DNA from: Brasilonema sennae CENA114
GTDB lineage: Bacteria; Cyanobacteriota; Cyanobacteriia; Cyanobacteriales; Nostocaceae
DNA: 64,000 bases
Direction: 5' to 3'
Assembly (NCBI RefSeq): GCF_006968745.1
Contig: NZ_CP030118.1
Span: forward strand, 3,980,674 to 4,044,673
Shown: positions 42,462 to 51,727 of the stretch, piece after piece
Position numbering within the stretch: the stretch's first letter is position 1
Layout: each line of letters opens with the position of its first letter
Made by a program: the position numbers and the translations under genes
Notes under the pieces: model-generated
Database searches by the model: none
What the model was told of the DNA's origin: nothing
The model's input: only the letters and a program-made list of their open reading frames with translations

Positions 42462-44708
42462 GTGTTAGACAAATTCACACCTGAATTTTCCCCTTCGGGT
42501 AAGCGCAAAGCGCACGCTACGCGAACGCAGTCGCCTAGGTCGGGAGAGCCGTCATTCGCGCTGTCTCACCGTCCTCATCAACAACTACCTAACCAAAGGT
42601 GGCAAATTTATCCTCAAAAAACAGAATTGGCGCAACAGATGGGGCAAACAACCAGTTTATCGCCCTTAATCAACCAATTGCTGATAAATCGAGGTATTGA
42701 AACACCAGAACAAGCACAAGTTTTTTTAAATTCAGGAAACCTGATATTACCTTCGCCTTTGGAAGACTTTCCTGATTTGGGAATGAGTCTGGAGTTATTG
42801 CACAATGCAATCGCCTCTGGTGAAAAAATCGCCATCTGCGGTGACTACGATGCTGACGGAATGACAAGCACTGCTTTACTTTTGCGTAGTCTCCGTTGGT
42901 TGGGTGCTCAAGTCGATTATGCTATCCCCAGTCGAATGCATGAAGGCTACGGTATCAATAAACGCATTGTTGAAGAATTCCACAGCGAAGGCGTAGGATT
43001 AATTCTGACTGTAGACAATGGCATCTCAGCTTTTGAACCAATTGCCAGAGCCAGAGAACTTGGTCTAAAAGTTATTATCACCGACCATCATGATATCCCT
43101 CAACAATTACCCCCAGCCCACGCCATTCTCAATCCCAAACTAATACGAGAATCTTCTCCTTACCGAGGTATTGCTGGTGTTGGTGTCGCCTACATTTTGG
43201 CTGTGTCCCTTGCTCAAAAATTGGGACAAGCTAATGATGACATTTTAACTTCGATGCTGGAACTGTTTACATTAGGAACGATCGCAGATCTCGCTCCCCT
43301 AACGGGTGTAAACCGTCACTGGGTAAAAAGCGGTTTGCAGCACTTACCTAAATCCAAACTACCTGGAGTGCTAGCTTTGATTCAGATGTCTGGGGTGCAG
43401 TTGAGTCCAGGACAAGCGGACGAGTCAATTCAAAATTCAAAGCTATGTCCTCCGGACACGCTACGCGAACGACTTAGCTCAGCTAGTACGTCGAGCGGAG
43501 CCGAGACGTCAAAATTCAAGATTCAAAATTCAAAATCGCTAAAGCCGGAAGATATAGGCTTTCGCTTGGGACCGCGAATCAATGCAATTGGTCGTATTGC
43601 TGATCCACAAATTATAATCGAGTTGCTGACGACTGACGATATGGGGATAGCGCTGGAAAAGGCGATGCAGTGCGAAGCAATTAACCGCCAGCGCCAGGAA
43701 ATGTGCCAGGAAATTGAGAATCAGGCAAGAGAAATTGTAGAAATAGAATATCTCGCTTCTCTACAGCAAGACCGCGTGTTGGTTATTGTAAAATCTGACT
43801 GGCATCACGGTGTAATTGGTATCGTTGCTTCTCGCTTGGTGGAACGCTACGGTGTGCCGGTGTTTATTGGGACATACGAGGATGAGGGGCACATTCGCGG
43901 TTCAGCGCGTGGAATTCCAGAGTTCCATGTGTTTGACGCTTTAGAATATTCTCAGGATTTGCTGGGCAAATTTGGCGGACACAAAGCTGCTGGGGGCTTT
44001 TCTTTACCATCACAGAATTTAGAAGCGTTGCGATCGCGTTTGAGTGAGTTTGCTAATCAGTGTCTAGAACCTCAGCACCTGAAACCACTTTTGAAAATTG
44101 ACACATCGGCTTTACTCAATCAAATTCATCATCAGTTTTATCAACAGCTTAATGTTTTAGAGCCGTGCGGAATCGATAACCCAGATCCTGTATTTTGGAC
44201 ATCTAATGTTCGAGTGACTGAGCAACAAATAGTGGGCAAGGGTCATATCAAGCTGACCATAACACAAACTATTGATGATTCGGAATACAAAATTAAAGCG
44301 ATCGCCTGGCGCTGGCGTGAGTACTTTCCTCTACCGCCGCGACTGGATATCGCTTACAAACTACGAGAAAATCACTTTAATGGCAACACCACTATCGAGT
44401 TGGAGTTACTTGGTGTTAGGCTTCCAACCCAGTCTCACATTTTTTTCGCTGCACAGTCAGCGCCTTTAAGAACCACTTTTGAGTACAATCAACAGCACTA
44501 CACGTGTGGGATTTATAAAAACGGTTCTGTACCAGAATTGAGAATCCAAAATCCTGACGGCAAAATTCTAGCCGTTCCGCTAGGACACAGCATCGGTCTA
44601 CTGGGAAGCAGTCGTCAAGAGTCTGTAGAAGTTGATGTTTCTCAACCCCAATACAACCAGATTTTTCAAACTGCTCTTCAAGCTTTATCAGTGCTGAGCA
44701 ATGAGTAG
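42462..44708 (+). CDS. recJ: single-stranded-DNA-specific exonuclease RecJ with repeat insertions
   Basis: RecJ degrades single-stranded DNA 5' to 3' in recombination and mismatch repair. DHH-family motifs are present: ICGDYDADGMTSTALL, LTVDNGISA, ITDHHDIP and later FRLGPRINAIGRI; the C-terminal DHHA1/OB parts include HHGVIGIVASRLVERYGVPV and GGHKAAGGFS. The 748-residue length is inflated by two repeat insertions. Codons ~10-40 (42486-42572) come from a dispersed repeat; the family-like part begins at PHQQLPNQRWQIYP. Codons ~322-359 (43425-43538) are another repeat read in frame. The start GTG 42462 is the only one before the repeat-derived part; the native start may have been lost. Confidence 0.88.
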   Translation: MLDKFTPEFSPSGKRKAHATRTQSPRSGEPSFALSHRPHQQLPNQRWQIYPQKTELAQQMGQTTSLSPLINQLLINRGIETPEQAQVFLNSGNLILPSPLEDFPDLGMSLELLHNAIASGEKIAICGDYDADGMTSTALLLRSLRWLGAQVDYAIPSRMHEGYGINKRIVEEFHSEGVGLILTVDNGISAFEPIARARELGLKVIITDHHDIPQQLPPAHAILNPKLIRESSPYRGIAGVGVAYILAVSLAQKLGQANDDILTSMLELFTLGTIADLAPLTGVNRHWVKSGLQHLPKSKLPGVLALIQMSGVQLSPGQADESIQNSKLCPPDTLRERLSSASTSSGAETSKFKIQNSKSLKPEDIGFRLGPRINAIGRIADPQIIIELLTTDDMGIALEKAMQCEAINRQRQEMCQEIENQAREIVEIEYLASLQQDRVLVIVKSDWHHGVIGIVASRLVERYGVPVFIGTYEDEGHIRGSARGIPEFHVFDALEYSQDLLGKFGGHKAAGGFSLPSQNLEALRSRLSEFANQCLEPQHLKPLLKIDTSALLNQIHHQFYQQLNVLEPCGIDNPDPVFWTSNVRVTEQQIVGKGHIKLTITQTIDDSEYKIKAIAWRWREYFPLPPRLDIAYKLRENHFNGNTTIELELLGVRLPTQSHIFFAAQSAPLRTTFEYNQQHYTCGIYKNGSVPELRIQNPDGKILAVPLGHSIGLLGSSRQESVEVDVSQPQYNQIFQTALQALSVLSNE
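42486..42572. repeat. dispersed repeat at the recJ 5' end
   Basis: TTCGGGTAAGCGCAAAGCGC, ACGCAGTCGCCTAGGTCGGG and CGCGCTGTCTCACCG are shared with 5090-5193. It now encodes the N-terminal extension of RecJ. Confidence 0.65.
43425..43538. repeat. in-frame repeat insertion in recJ
   Basis: The ~114-bp block is bounded by TCAATTCAAAATTCAAA (43425-43441) and CAAAATTCAAGATTCAAAAT, the same 7-bp periodic motif (on the other strand) as 27409-27440. Its middle is CTCCGGACACGCTACGCGAA and AGTACGTCGAGCGGAGCCGA. Its length keeps the frame open. Confidence 0.7.
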
Positions 44709-44716
44709 TGACACTC

Positions 44717-44743
44717 CTACACCGACTAATAGTTACGGTGTAG
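44717..44743 (+). terminator. hairpin after recJ
   Basis: CTACACCG (44717-44724) and CGGTGTAG (44736-44743) form a perfect 8-bp stem just after the recJ stop. The following 150 bp (44744-44896) hold no recognised gene. Confidence 0.5.
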
Positions 44744-44896
44744 GCTTCTACCGGAAATTATCCTTGTAGAAATTCGTTCGTGGTACTCCAATTGTTTCCC
44801 ACTACCGCAGTTTCTAGTCAGGCACGTGTCCCTCCCGACTTGAATAGCCAAATACTATTCACCTACGTTCCCTGTACTCACATCTGAGCACTCGGA

Positions 44897-45037
44897 TTAT
44901 AGGTCACCGTTGCGAAATGCCAGTACAAAAATGACTGCGGGGCCAGCTAACATAATGAGTGCAACAAAAACTAGTTGAAAAATGACTTCCCAATGAATAT
45001 TGCCTAAACCACTGAATATATTGAATATAGCGTCCAT
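44897..45037 (-). CDS. psb30: photosystem II protein Psb30/Ycf12
   Basis: Psb30 is a single-helix subunit at the edge of the photosystem II core in the thylakoid membrane and helps stabilise it. The 46-residue product has the family's hallmark C-terminus: VIFQLVFVALIMLAGPAVIF followed by VLAFRNGDL. ATG at 45037 is chosen over one 51 bp upstream because AAAGGAGGACAA lies directly before it and the extra residues are not family-like. The gene is monocistronic on the minus strand. Confidence 0.9.
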   Translation of the reverse strand: MDAIFNIFSGLGNIHWEVIFQLVFVALIMLAGPAVIFVLAFRNGDL

Positions 45038-45184
45038 TTGTCCTCCTTTAAAAATAGCCATGTAATTATCAAACCCGCAATAGATCATATCCGGCGATCG
45101 CCCGTCGCCTTTAATTTACTTAACAAAAGTATAAAAAAAACTATAAAAGCTGAAAAAATAGCACGTTCACAATAGGTTTTTGTC

Positions 45185-45535
45185 ATGGCAACTTGGCAAT
45201 GTGTTAAGCAATGTGGAGCCTGCTGTCATCTTGACCCAGCAGAGCGCCCTGACTTAGATGAGTATTTATTACCAGACGAGATGGAATTGTATCTGAGCAT
45301 GGTAGGTGAAGGAGGATGGTGCATAAATTTCGACAAAGACTCGCGAGAATGTCGCATTTACCCAGACCGTCCGCGATTTTGTCGTGTAGAATCAGAAATC
45401 TTTCTGGATATGTACGGTATTGAGCCGGAGGAGTTAGACGATTTTGCCATTGACTGTTGTCGTCAGCAAATAGAGGGGGTGTATGGGGACAGAAGCTTGG
45501 AGATGTTGCGTTTTGATCAAGCAGTAGGTTTTTGA
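45185..45535 (+). CDS. YkgJ-family cysteine cluster protein
   Basis: The 116-residue protein has the YkgJ (UPF0153) cysteine pattern: CVKQCGACCHLDP near the N-terminus, then GWCINFDKDSRECRIYPDRP with two Cys, FCRVE, and CCRQQ near the end. This is typical of a zinc- or Fe-S-binding fold of unknown function. It is small, soluble and monocistronic. It is divergent from psb30, with ~150 bp of promoter DNA between them. Confidence 0.9.
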   Translation: MATWQCVKQCGACCHLDPAERPDLDEYLLPDEMELYLSMVGEGGWCINFDKDSRECRIYPDRPRFCRVESEIFLDMYGIEPEELDDFAIDCCRQQIEGVYGDRSLEMLRFDQAVGF

Positions 45536-45539
45536 CCAA

Positions 45540-45897
45540 AACTAGGGGCAAAACAAGTCAAAAGTATCAAATATTAGAAGAAGAGTGTAGGTGTTCAAAC
45601 CCTTACACCCCTACACCCTTACCACGCCCTTCGGGTATGCCTGCGGCACGCGGCTTGGGCGAACACAGTCGCCTAGGTCGGGAGACAAGGACTGCATAGC
45701 GCTGTCTCACCAGATGCCTCAAGTCGGGGAACCCGCCCACGGCACTGGCTCCCCTTACACCCTCCCACAACTGAGGATCTCGTTGCGTAAGTCCTGTAGG
45801 GAATAAATCAGTGGGAGTCCTCGGTTGCTATTTGTGAAAAATCTTGAGAAAATGAGAGAAATATGAAAAAAACTTAACTAGCAAAAAAATACAGCCT
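45540..45897. repeat. dispersed repeat cluster
   Basis: About 45625-45765 carries CGCCCTTCGGGTATGCCTGC, ACAGTCGCCTAGGTCGGGAG and CAGATGCCTCAAGTCGGGGA, the latter shared with 16258-16280. The final 80 bp before 45898 are AT-rich. No gene is seen. Confidence 0.6.
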
Positions 45898-46326
45898 GTG
45901 AAACTTGACTCCAAGCCCTTGAACCTTACTACATCTGCAACCCAAAGCCAGCTAGAGCAAAAAGATGAACTAGATAGCAATAGTCCAACTACCTTAGTTG
46001 AGGCGTCGTCACCTTTGGATTGTGAGAAACCGACTAAGCAGGAAACCCCACTAGTCATCTTCGCCACGACATTTTTGACCATCTTTCTGGCGGAAATTGG
46101 TGACAAGACACAGCTATCCACTCTGTTGATGAGTGCGCAATCACATTCTCCGTGGGTTGTGTTTTTGGGATCTGCCACCGCGCTAGTCATGACTAGTCTA
46201 TTGGGTGTCGCGTTAGGTAGTTGGATCGCTAGCAGACTCTCCCCAAAAACTATAGAAAAAGCAGCAGGGATAATGCTGCTGCTAATTTCGTTAATGTTAT
46301 TTTCGGATTTGGTAATTTCCAAATAA
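45898..46326 (+). CDS. half-size UPF0016/GDT1 Mn2+ exporter subunit (first)
   Basis: The UPF0016/GDT1 family exports Mn2+ (or Ca2+) and in cyanobacteria protects against manganese overload. The 142-residue protein has a ~50-residue polar N-terminus and three hydrophobic segments, with the signature FLAEIGDKTQLST (E-x-G-D-K-T). Full-length members carry two such motifs; here the second is in the next gene, 59 bp downstream. The two products probably form a heterodimer, as described for hemi-exchangers of Anabaena. The start is GTG at 45898 without a strong ribosome site; the real start could be a little downstream. Confidence 0.85.
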   Translation: MKLDSKPLNLTTSATQSQLEQKDELDSNSPTTLVEASSPLDCEKPTKQETPLVIFATTFLTIFLAEIGDKTQLSTLLMSAQSHSPWVVFLGSATALVMTSLLGVALGSWIASRLSPKTIEKAAGIMLLLISLMLFSDLVISK

Positions 46327-46385
46327 TTTAGTTAATTAACCTGTGTGACTGATAAAAACTCTTAACTCTTGACTCTTGACTAACT

Positions 46386-46664
46386 ATGGATTGGCATCTT
46401 TTAGGATTAAGCTTTATTACGGTTTTTTTGTCAGAATTGGGTGACAAAAGCCAGTTAGCTGCAATTGCGCTTTCAGGTCGTAGTCAATCTCCGCGTGCGG
46501 TGTTTTTTGGTACCGCTGGCGCACTGCTTTTGACTAGCTTTTTAGGAGCTTTGGCGGGGGGAGCGGTGTCAGAGGTATTACCTACAAGGTTGTTGAAAGC
46601 GATCGCCGCCGTGGGATTTGCCATACTTGCAATACGCCTGTTATTTTTTAACAACGAGGAATGA
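46386..46664 (+). CDS. half-size UPF0016/GDT1 Mn2+ exporter subunit (second)
   Basis: The 92-residue protein has three membrane segments and the signature FLSELGDKSQLAA (E-x-G-D-K-S) in its first helix. It pairs with the preceding gene, which carries the other motif; together they match one full UPF0016 protein. The gap between the genes contains a short CTCTTAACTCTTGACTCTTG run. It is convergent with the membrane-protein gene at 46696. Confidence 0.87.
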   Translation: MDWHLLGLSFITVFLSELGDKSQLAAIALSGRSQSPRAVFFGTAGALLLTSFLGALAGGAVSEVLPTRLLKAIAAVGFAILAIRLLFFNNEE

Positions 46665-46695
46665 AGTGTTTTATCATTGATCATTCCTCATCCAG

Positions 46696-47181
46696 TTATC
46701 GTCGCCAGCACCAGCTCAAAAGTGTGCCACCTGCCAATAGTTTTACTGTTTCCAAAATCCAGTAACCACCATGCAGTATATTCATACTTGCTGGAATTTC
46801 AGCTGTTGTCTCAAACAGGTTCAGTTCGATTCCGAGGGCAGACATTTGCGGAGTGAACAAGTAGGTGTTAATAGAAGCGATAGCCAGCAGTAATACAGAC
46901 AAAATAATTGCACCGCGACGCCACTGAGATTGGCTGTTGCACACAGCTAACACGCTGGTTAATACTAAGCCAGCAGACAGCAATTCGATACGATTAAAAT
47001 TCCAGAAAAGCGCATAGCCAGCTGAAGCAAAGTTGGCTTGAGTCATCATGCCAGAAACGTAAAGACTAGGCATAATTACCAAGTCAAGAAATAAGCTGGC
47101 ACTGAGCCAAAAGCCTAAAGCTAATATGGCAACATTTTGCCAAATCGGTCGCTTAAGTTCGACGCTAGAAACTGCCTGCAT
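46696..47181 (-). CDS. four-helix membrane protein, DUF4149-like
   Basis: The 161-residue protein has four hydrophobic segments: QNVAILALGFWLSASLFLDL, RIELLSAGLVLTSVLAVC, GAIILSVLLLAIASINTYLF and the C-terminal GGYWILETVKLLAGGTLLSW. It resembles DUF4149-type cyanobacterial membrane proteins, but I am not sure of the family. No catalytic motif is seen. It is probably monocistronic on the minus strand. The 286 bp upstream contain a small hairpin near 47335-47353 and no gene. Confidence 0.7.
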   Translation of the reverse strand: MQAVSSVELKRPIWQNVAILALGFWLSASLFLDLVIMPSLYVSGMMTQANFASAGYALFWNFNRIELLSAGLVLTSVLAVCNSQSQWRRGAIILSVLLLAIASINTYLFTPQMSALGIELNLFETTAEIPASMNILHGGYWILETVKLLAGGTLLSWCWRR

Positions 47182-47467
47182 AATTGTGAATAATTGCGTG
47201 TGTTTATATTTTTAGTTTCTAACTTAACAAGGCACTTTGACAACACAAGTCAATAATCTTTTACAAAGTTGTTATAACTTTGCAAAATTATTTAAGTATT
47301 TTTTACTTCAGTCACAATTATTTATAGGATGGGTAGAGCGTAAGCGTTACCCATCAGAACGAATATGAATGTTGGGTTTCGTGCCAAGGGTGTAACCTAC
47401 ATTAAGTTTTGTATTTCATTATGTCTAAGTAGGAGGACAGAAATAAACTAGACTTTGTAAAAAAAGA

Positions 47468-48136
47468 TTAAGGAAAAATGGCAGGCGATAAAACTGAGGT
47501 AAACACTACTTCATACAATGACATTTGAAATTCGTTATTCGCGAGTGATCTCATTTGCAGCAGCGGTTCAGCCATCGGGGGATTGGCATTCATTTTGGCG
47601 TACTCTTGTTGAGAACTCCACAACCCATAATTTATAGCACGAGCGCCATCAAGCGAGCGATGAAAGTGAGTTGTCATTAATCCAGATTGTCCTGAGATTT
47701 GCTGGATGGCTTCTGCGGTGAACTCCAGAAACCGAGGTTGATTAGCGGGATCTTTCAATTTAAAGATGCCGAAATTGATCAATTGACCCTCATCAGCCGT
47801 GATTTGCATTGGACTATCAGCAGGTTCACTCATGAAAATTTCGTAGAGATGGGAATCTGGAGCCAAGAAACCTGTAATTTGTGTTGCTAGGGCAATATCT
47901 CGATTGTTGATATATGTATCGTAATCCGCTTGGTTCTGCCATTGCACATAATTAATAACACGCAAGCCATCAAAGCTGCGATGAATTGCACTAGCAGTAT
48001 ATCCAGGCTGTTTTTTCAGAATGTTTTCGGTGTATGTTATCAAACTATCGACCAATAACCACTGTTGATCGGGCTGGGTAACAAAAATATCTAATTCTGC
48101 CAGAACTGGATTATTCTTAAAAACGCTGAGCATCAA
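47468..48136 (-). CDS. tandem antibiotic-biosynthesis-monooxygenase (ABM) domain protein
   Basis: The 222-residue protein contains two ABM-type ferredoxin-like domains (~10-100 and ~115-210). Each has a similar strand-helix pattern ending in an RSFDGLRVINYVQWQNQADY or RSLDGARAINYGLWSSQQEY segment. ABM domains act in small cofactor-free oxygenases or heme-degrading enzymes. No signal peptide is present. It follows the AraC regulator gene by 122 bp on the same strand and is probably its target or co-transcribed with it. Confidence 0.85.
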   Translation of the reverse strand: MMLSVFKNNPVLAELDIFVTQPDQQWLLVDSLITYTENILKKQPGYTASAIHRSFDGLRVINYVQWQNQADYDTYINNRDIALATQITGFLAPDSHLYEIFMSEPADSPMQITADEGQLINFGIFKLKDPANQPRFLEFTAEAIQQISGQSGLMTTHFHRSLDGARAINYGLWSSQQEYAKMNANPPMAEPLLQMRSLANNEFQMSLYEVVFTSVLSPAIFP

Positions 48137-48258
48137 ATTATCCTCTTGTGTTGACTGAGTATGGTTAGGTCAGAAGAATCAATGTGAAATACTCAACCAA
48201 CGATATAAAGCTGTTGTACTCAGGTATATCCGTTTTTTGCGTTTTTAGCAGATTCTTG

Positions 48259-49134
48259 CTATTTTCTGAAGAATTGTTTCGGTGTCACTCCGGTGAGGCG
48301 CTTAAAATGTCTACCAAATTGACTTTGATTTGCAAAACCTACTTGTAGGGCAACATTTGCAATACTGTGCTGACTTTGTATGAGTAATTCCTGGGCGCGT
48401 TCGATCCGGCATTTAATTAAGTACTGGTAGGGAGAGTAGCCAGTAGATTGTTTGAACAGTCGAGCAAAGTAATACTGGCTCATACCTAGTTCCGTAGCGA
48501 TCGCCTCTAATGACAGGTTTTCTGTTAAATGGGCTTGGATATAGTCAATCGTCAGTTGTAGTTTATAGCTGGGTAATCCACCACAGATAGCTGGAATTCT
48601 CTGCTGTCGTGTCGAGTAGCGCCGTAATAGATGAACTGTTAACGCATTTGCCATTGACTCAGCGTAAAGGCGATCGCTCAATCCATCTATTTCTAATTCT
48701 GCTTTGAGTGCCAAACCGATTTGTTGAATCAAGGGGTCACGAATTTTCAACTGTGGCAAAATTTGCACATTATCCTCATCAACAGATTCATGCACAGCAC
48801 AAGTAAATAGCTTCGGTTCTAGGCGAAGTAACAAAAATTCTGCATCTGTATCCCAAGACAACTGGCGATGAAGATGGGGAGGCGAAATCATAATGTCCCC
48901 AACAGCGATACAATCGCTACTACGTTGCCCGTCTACCCTCCTTTCTAGCTGAATAGGATGCCCGAGATGAATGCTGAGTAGGTAATTAGGTAAACAACAC
49001 TGAGATGTTCCATTTGCAGGCTGATGATGTTGTTCAACACGCAAAATGTCTGAGATAACATTTTGAGTCCATAAAATAGGCGACTGCGGCACAACCTGTA
49101 TGACAGCATTTTTTCGACTAGAATCTTGGCTCAT
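48259..49134 (-). CDS. AraC-family transcriptional regulator
   Basis: The 291-residue protein has an N-terminal cupin-like sensing region (~40-170; HLGHPIQLERRVDGQRSSDC, GDIMISPPHLHRQLSW) and two helix-turn-helix units at the C-terminus (~190-290; LSLEAIATELGMSQYYFARL and ANVALQVGFANQSQFGRHFK, ending TPKQFF). The ABM-domain gene lies downstream on the same strand. The effector molecule is unknown. Confidence 0.92.
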   Translation of the reverse strand: MSQDSSRKNAVIQVVPQSPILWTQNVISDILRVEQHHQPANGTSQCCLPNYLLSIHLGHPIQLERRVDGQRSSDCIAVGDIMISPPHLHRQLSWDTDAEFLLLRLEPKLFTCAVHESVDEDNVQILPQLKIRDPLIQQIGLALKAELEIDGLSDRLYAESMANALTVHLLRRYSTRQQRIPAICGGLPSYKLQLTIDYIQAHLTENLSLEAIATELGMSQYYFARLFKQSTGYSPYQYLIKCRIERAQELLIQSQHSIANVALQVGFANQSQFGRHFKRLTGVTPKQFFRK

Positions 49135-49367
49135 GTCCCTGCTTCTTGTGCTTCTGTCATACTCGACTTTACAATCAGTGTACCGAATCTATGAGCTTAT
49201 CCACCAGAATTAACAGAGGCTGATACAACAGAAGCGATAGCTCCTGTTGATTTTATTCAAGTTGTGCTAACGTGCATTCAAAAGCTGATATTTAGCTCTA
49301 GTTTCCTAACCACAGGGAATTATCTGTATGGTCTTTTACCCGCTATAGAACGACCGGATGCAAAACA

Positions 49368-49539
49368 ATGCGTGTAGCATTTTTCTTAAGTACAGCAATT
49401 GCTTGTACAACAGTCATAGGCGGATACACTGCGGACTTGAGTCAAGCGGTTCAGTTACGAGATGGTAAAGTCTATTTTGTCCAACCACCGACCTTGCTGG
49501 GTGCAGTGACCACCTACAAGGATACTTATGTATGGGGTG
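49368..49539 (+). CDS. DUF2808 protein, exon 1
   Basis: This encodes the first 57 residues of a secreted DUF2808 protein. A signal peptide-like start (MRVAFFLSTAIACTTVIGGY) is followed by AVQLRDGKVYFVQPPTLLGA and TTYKDTYVWG. A group II intron begins at 49540 inside a codon. Together with exon 2 the protein would have ~185 residues, the usual family length. DUF2808 proteins are cyanobacterial periplasmic or surface proteins of unknown role. Confidence 0.85.
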
Positions 49540-50076
49540 GTGCGATTCGTTGATACCCAAAATGCCCCTCGGCATATTAAAGTATCCAACTCAACAGAGT
49601 TGAACTTCGGACAGGATGAAGGTGAAAGTCCTTCCCCTCAAGCTCAGAGGTGACTCCTTATCTGCCCACAGCGAGTAAGCTCGGAATCTTACAGACTGAA
49701 GCTGGGAACAGGGCGCAATCAGACGGCTGTTATGGGCTGACACTGGCGCTAATAGGGAAGACTCACGGTGAAACAGAACCTAAAAAAGCGACTTATACGT
49801 AAGCAGGGCATAAATACCAATACCCCCTGACTCAGTTAGAGATACAACCCCATCGCCATTATCCCAAGAGCGATAAAGAGCAAGGGATTCTAACAGTCGA
49901 AGTGGTTACACCTAAAAGTCCTAAAATCCACACCGAGGAACGAATAAAAACGGATTAGGAGTCCTGGAAAGGTCGAAAACCAGGTAGGTAAGACGGGATA
50001 CGGAACTCTCCTAATTCGGGTAGGATGCGGCGTAATTGCTGCAAGGTGTTTAGAAAACAATCAATAGGAGTAGAGT

Positions 50077-51642
50077 ATGATTAGGCACAGTAGCAATACT
50101 AGTGAATCTTGGAAAAACCTCCCCTGGAAGAAATTCCGCCGGGAACTATTCCGCCTACAAGTTAGGTTGTTCAAAGCAGTTAAAGCAGGAGACATGCGAA
50201 AAGCGCGGTCACTTCAAAAACTGATTCTAAAATCCCAAGCTGCAAGATTTCTGGCTATTCGTCAAGTAACTCAACTAAACGCTGGTAAAAAGACTGCGGG
50301 TATTGATAGGAAAGCGTCCCTCAGTCACGAAGAACGCTTCCAACTTGAGGAACTCCTCAAGAATCATTACCTTAATTGGCATCATAGCAAATTAAGAGAA
50401 ATCCCAATACCTAAGAAAAACGGTAAAACCAGAATTCTCAAAGTCCCCACTATTGCGGATAGAGCATGGCAATGCCTAGCAAAATACGCACTAGAACCAG
50501 CACACGAAGCGACATTCCACGCAAAGAGTTATGGATTCAGACCAGGTAGAAGTGCTCACGATGCACTAAAAGCCACATTCAGCAATCTAAACTCCAAAGC
50601 AAACGGAATAAATAAGCGAGTCCTAGAAATCGACATCGAAAAATGTTTCGATAGAATAAACCACACAACTATCATGGATAACCTGATAGCACCAAAAAGT
50701 CTGAAAATCGGTATCTTCCGCTGCTTAAAAGCCGGAATACATCCCGACTTTCCCGAACAAGGAACCCCTCAAGGTGGTGTGGTAAGTCCGTTACTAGCAA
50801 ACATCGCACTCAACGGTGTTGAAAGCGCACATAGATATCACCGCAATGGATTCAAAATAAGCCCCAAGACGGCTGCGAAAGATATCATGGAACCATGCAT
50901 CAGATATGCAGATGACATGATCATAATGCTTAGACCCGAAGATAACGCCGAAGAGATACTTGAAAAGGTAAGCCAGTTCCTTACAGAAAGAGGAATGAGT
51001 ATCAGTAAAGAAAAGACCAAAGTAACCGCATCGACTGAAGGCTTCAATTTTCTTGGCTGGCACATCAAGGTGCAGAGCAACGGAAAGTTTAACTGTGTCC
51101 CTTCAGAGGACAACTACAAAACGTTCCGAAAAAAAGTAAAAGCCATCGTCAAGTGCTCTAACTATGGTTCCAAGGAGAAAGCTGAAAAACTAGCACCCTT
51201 GGTTAGAGGATGGAGGAACTATCATAAACTTTGCTCATTACGAGGGTCACGATTCTCACTGTGGCATACAAACAATGCAGCATTCAAAAAGTTTAATAGG
51301 GAAAAAGGAAATACCAAAGAATCCAGTACCGAACTGATTAAAAAAGCATTTCCCAGAACTCCAAAATCAGAATACATCATCGTACAAGGAAATAAATCTC
51401 CTTATGATGGAGATATAACATACTGGAGCGAACGCAATAGTAAGTTATATCAGAACGAAACCTCTAAAGCCCTAAAAAGGCAAAACCATACATGTGGATA
51501 TTGTAATATGAAAATGTTATCAGGAGAAACGGTTCACCTGCACCACATTGACAGCAATCACAGCAACTGGAAAACCAATAACCTCACTGCTGTACATGAA
51601 AGCTGCCATGATTACATACACATGAGCAAGGGGAAACCCTAA
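50077..51642 (+). CDS. ltrA: group II intron reverse transcriptase/maturase with HNH domain
   Basis: This multifunctional intron-encoded protein assists splicing and drives retrohoming. The 521-residue sequence has an RT domain (~75-340) with QGTPQGGVVSPLLANIALNG (RT4) and the catalytic IRYADDMIIML (RT5). Then come the maturase domain X (~355-440, KLAPLVRGWRNYHK) and an HNH endonuclease (CGYCNMKMLSGETVHLHHID, ~470-515). QG..SP at RT4 separates it from DGR reverse transcriptases. The start follows AGGAGTAGAGT. All motifs look intact, so the intron may be mobile. Confidence 0.95.
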   Translation: MIRHSSNTSESWKNLPWKKFRRELFRLQVRLFKAVKAGDMRKARSLQKLILKSQAARFLAIRQVTQLNAGKKTAGIDRKASLSHEERFQLEELLKNHYLNWHHSKLREIPIPKKNGKTRILKVPTIADRAWQCLAKYALEPAHEATFHAKSYGFRPGRSAHDALKATFSNLNSKANGINKRVLEIDIEKCFDRINHTTIMDNLIAPKSLKIGIFRCLKAGIHPDFPEQGTPQGGVVSPLLANIALNGVESAHRYHRNGFKISPKTAAKDIMEPCIRYADDMIIMLRPEDNAEEILEKVSQFLTERGMSISKEKTKVTASTEGFNFLGWHIKVQSNGKFNCVPSEDNYKTFRKKVKAIVKCSNYGSKEKAEKLAPLVRGWRNYHKLCSLRGSRFSLWHTNNAAFKKFNREKGNTKESSTELIKKAFPRTPKSEYIIVQGNKSPYDGDITYWSERNSKLYQNETSKALKRQNHTCGYCNMKMLSGETVHLHHIDSNHSNWKTNNLTAVHESCHDYIHMSKGKP

Positions 51643-51650
51643 AACATCGG

Positions 51651-51684
51651 GAGCCGGATGCACTGAAAAGCGCACGTCCGGTTC
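51651..51684 (+). ncRNA. group II intron domain V
   Basis: The hairpin GAGCCGGATGCACTG / GCGCACGTCCGGTTC with a GAAA tetraloop-like turn has the canonical 34-nt domain V form. This is the catalytic core of the ribozyme. Confidence 0.9.
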
Positions 51685-51727
51685 TAACAGAGAGGTGCAG
51701 GAGATAATACTCCTCATCGACTCTACC

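Larger units (their letters stand above)
49540..51727 (+). mobile_element. group II intron with encoded maturase
   Basis: The 5' end is GTGCGATTCG (49540-49549), matching the GUGYG consensus. A structured ~530-nt region leads to the maturase gene. Domain V is at 51651-51684 and a domain VI hairpin at ~51686-51724. Ending the intron at 51727 restores the host frame (TGG GGT G + CA ACA TAC), joining VWG to ATYYFTI. The exact 3' base is inferred from that. It sits in the coding sense of a DUF2808 gene, so splicing would give an intact product. Confidence 0.9.

Noticed and set aside
50077..51642. Reverse transcriptase considered as the DGR enzyme for the FGE variable regions
   Set aside because: It has QG..SP at RT4, a maturase X domain and an HNH domain, and it lies within group II intron boundaries with domain V. 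It is an intron maturase, not a DGR RT.
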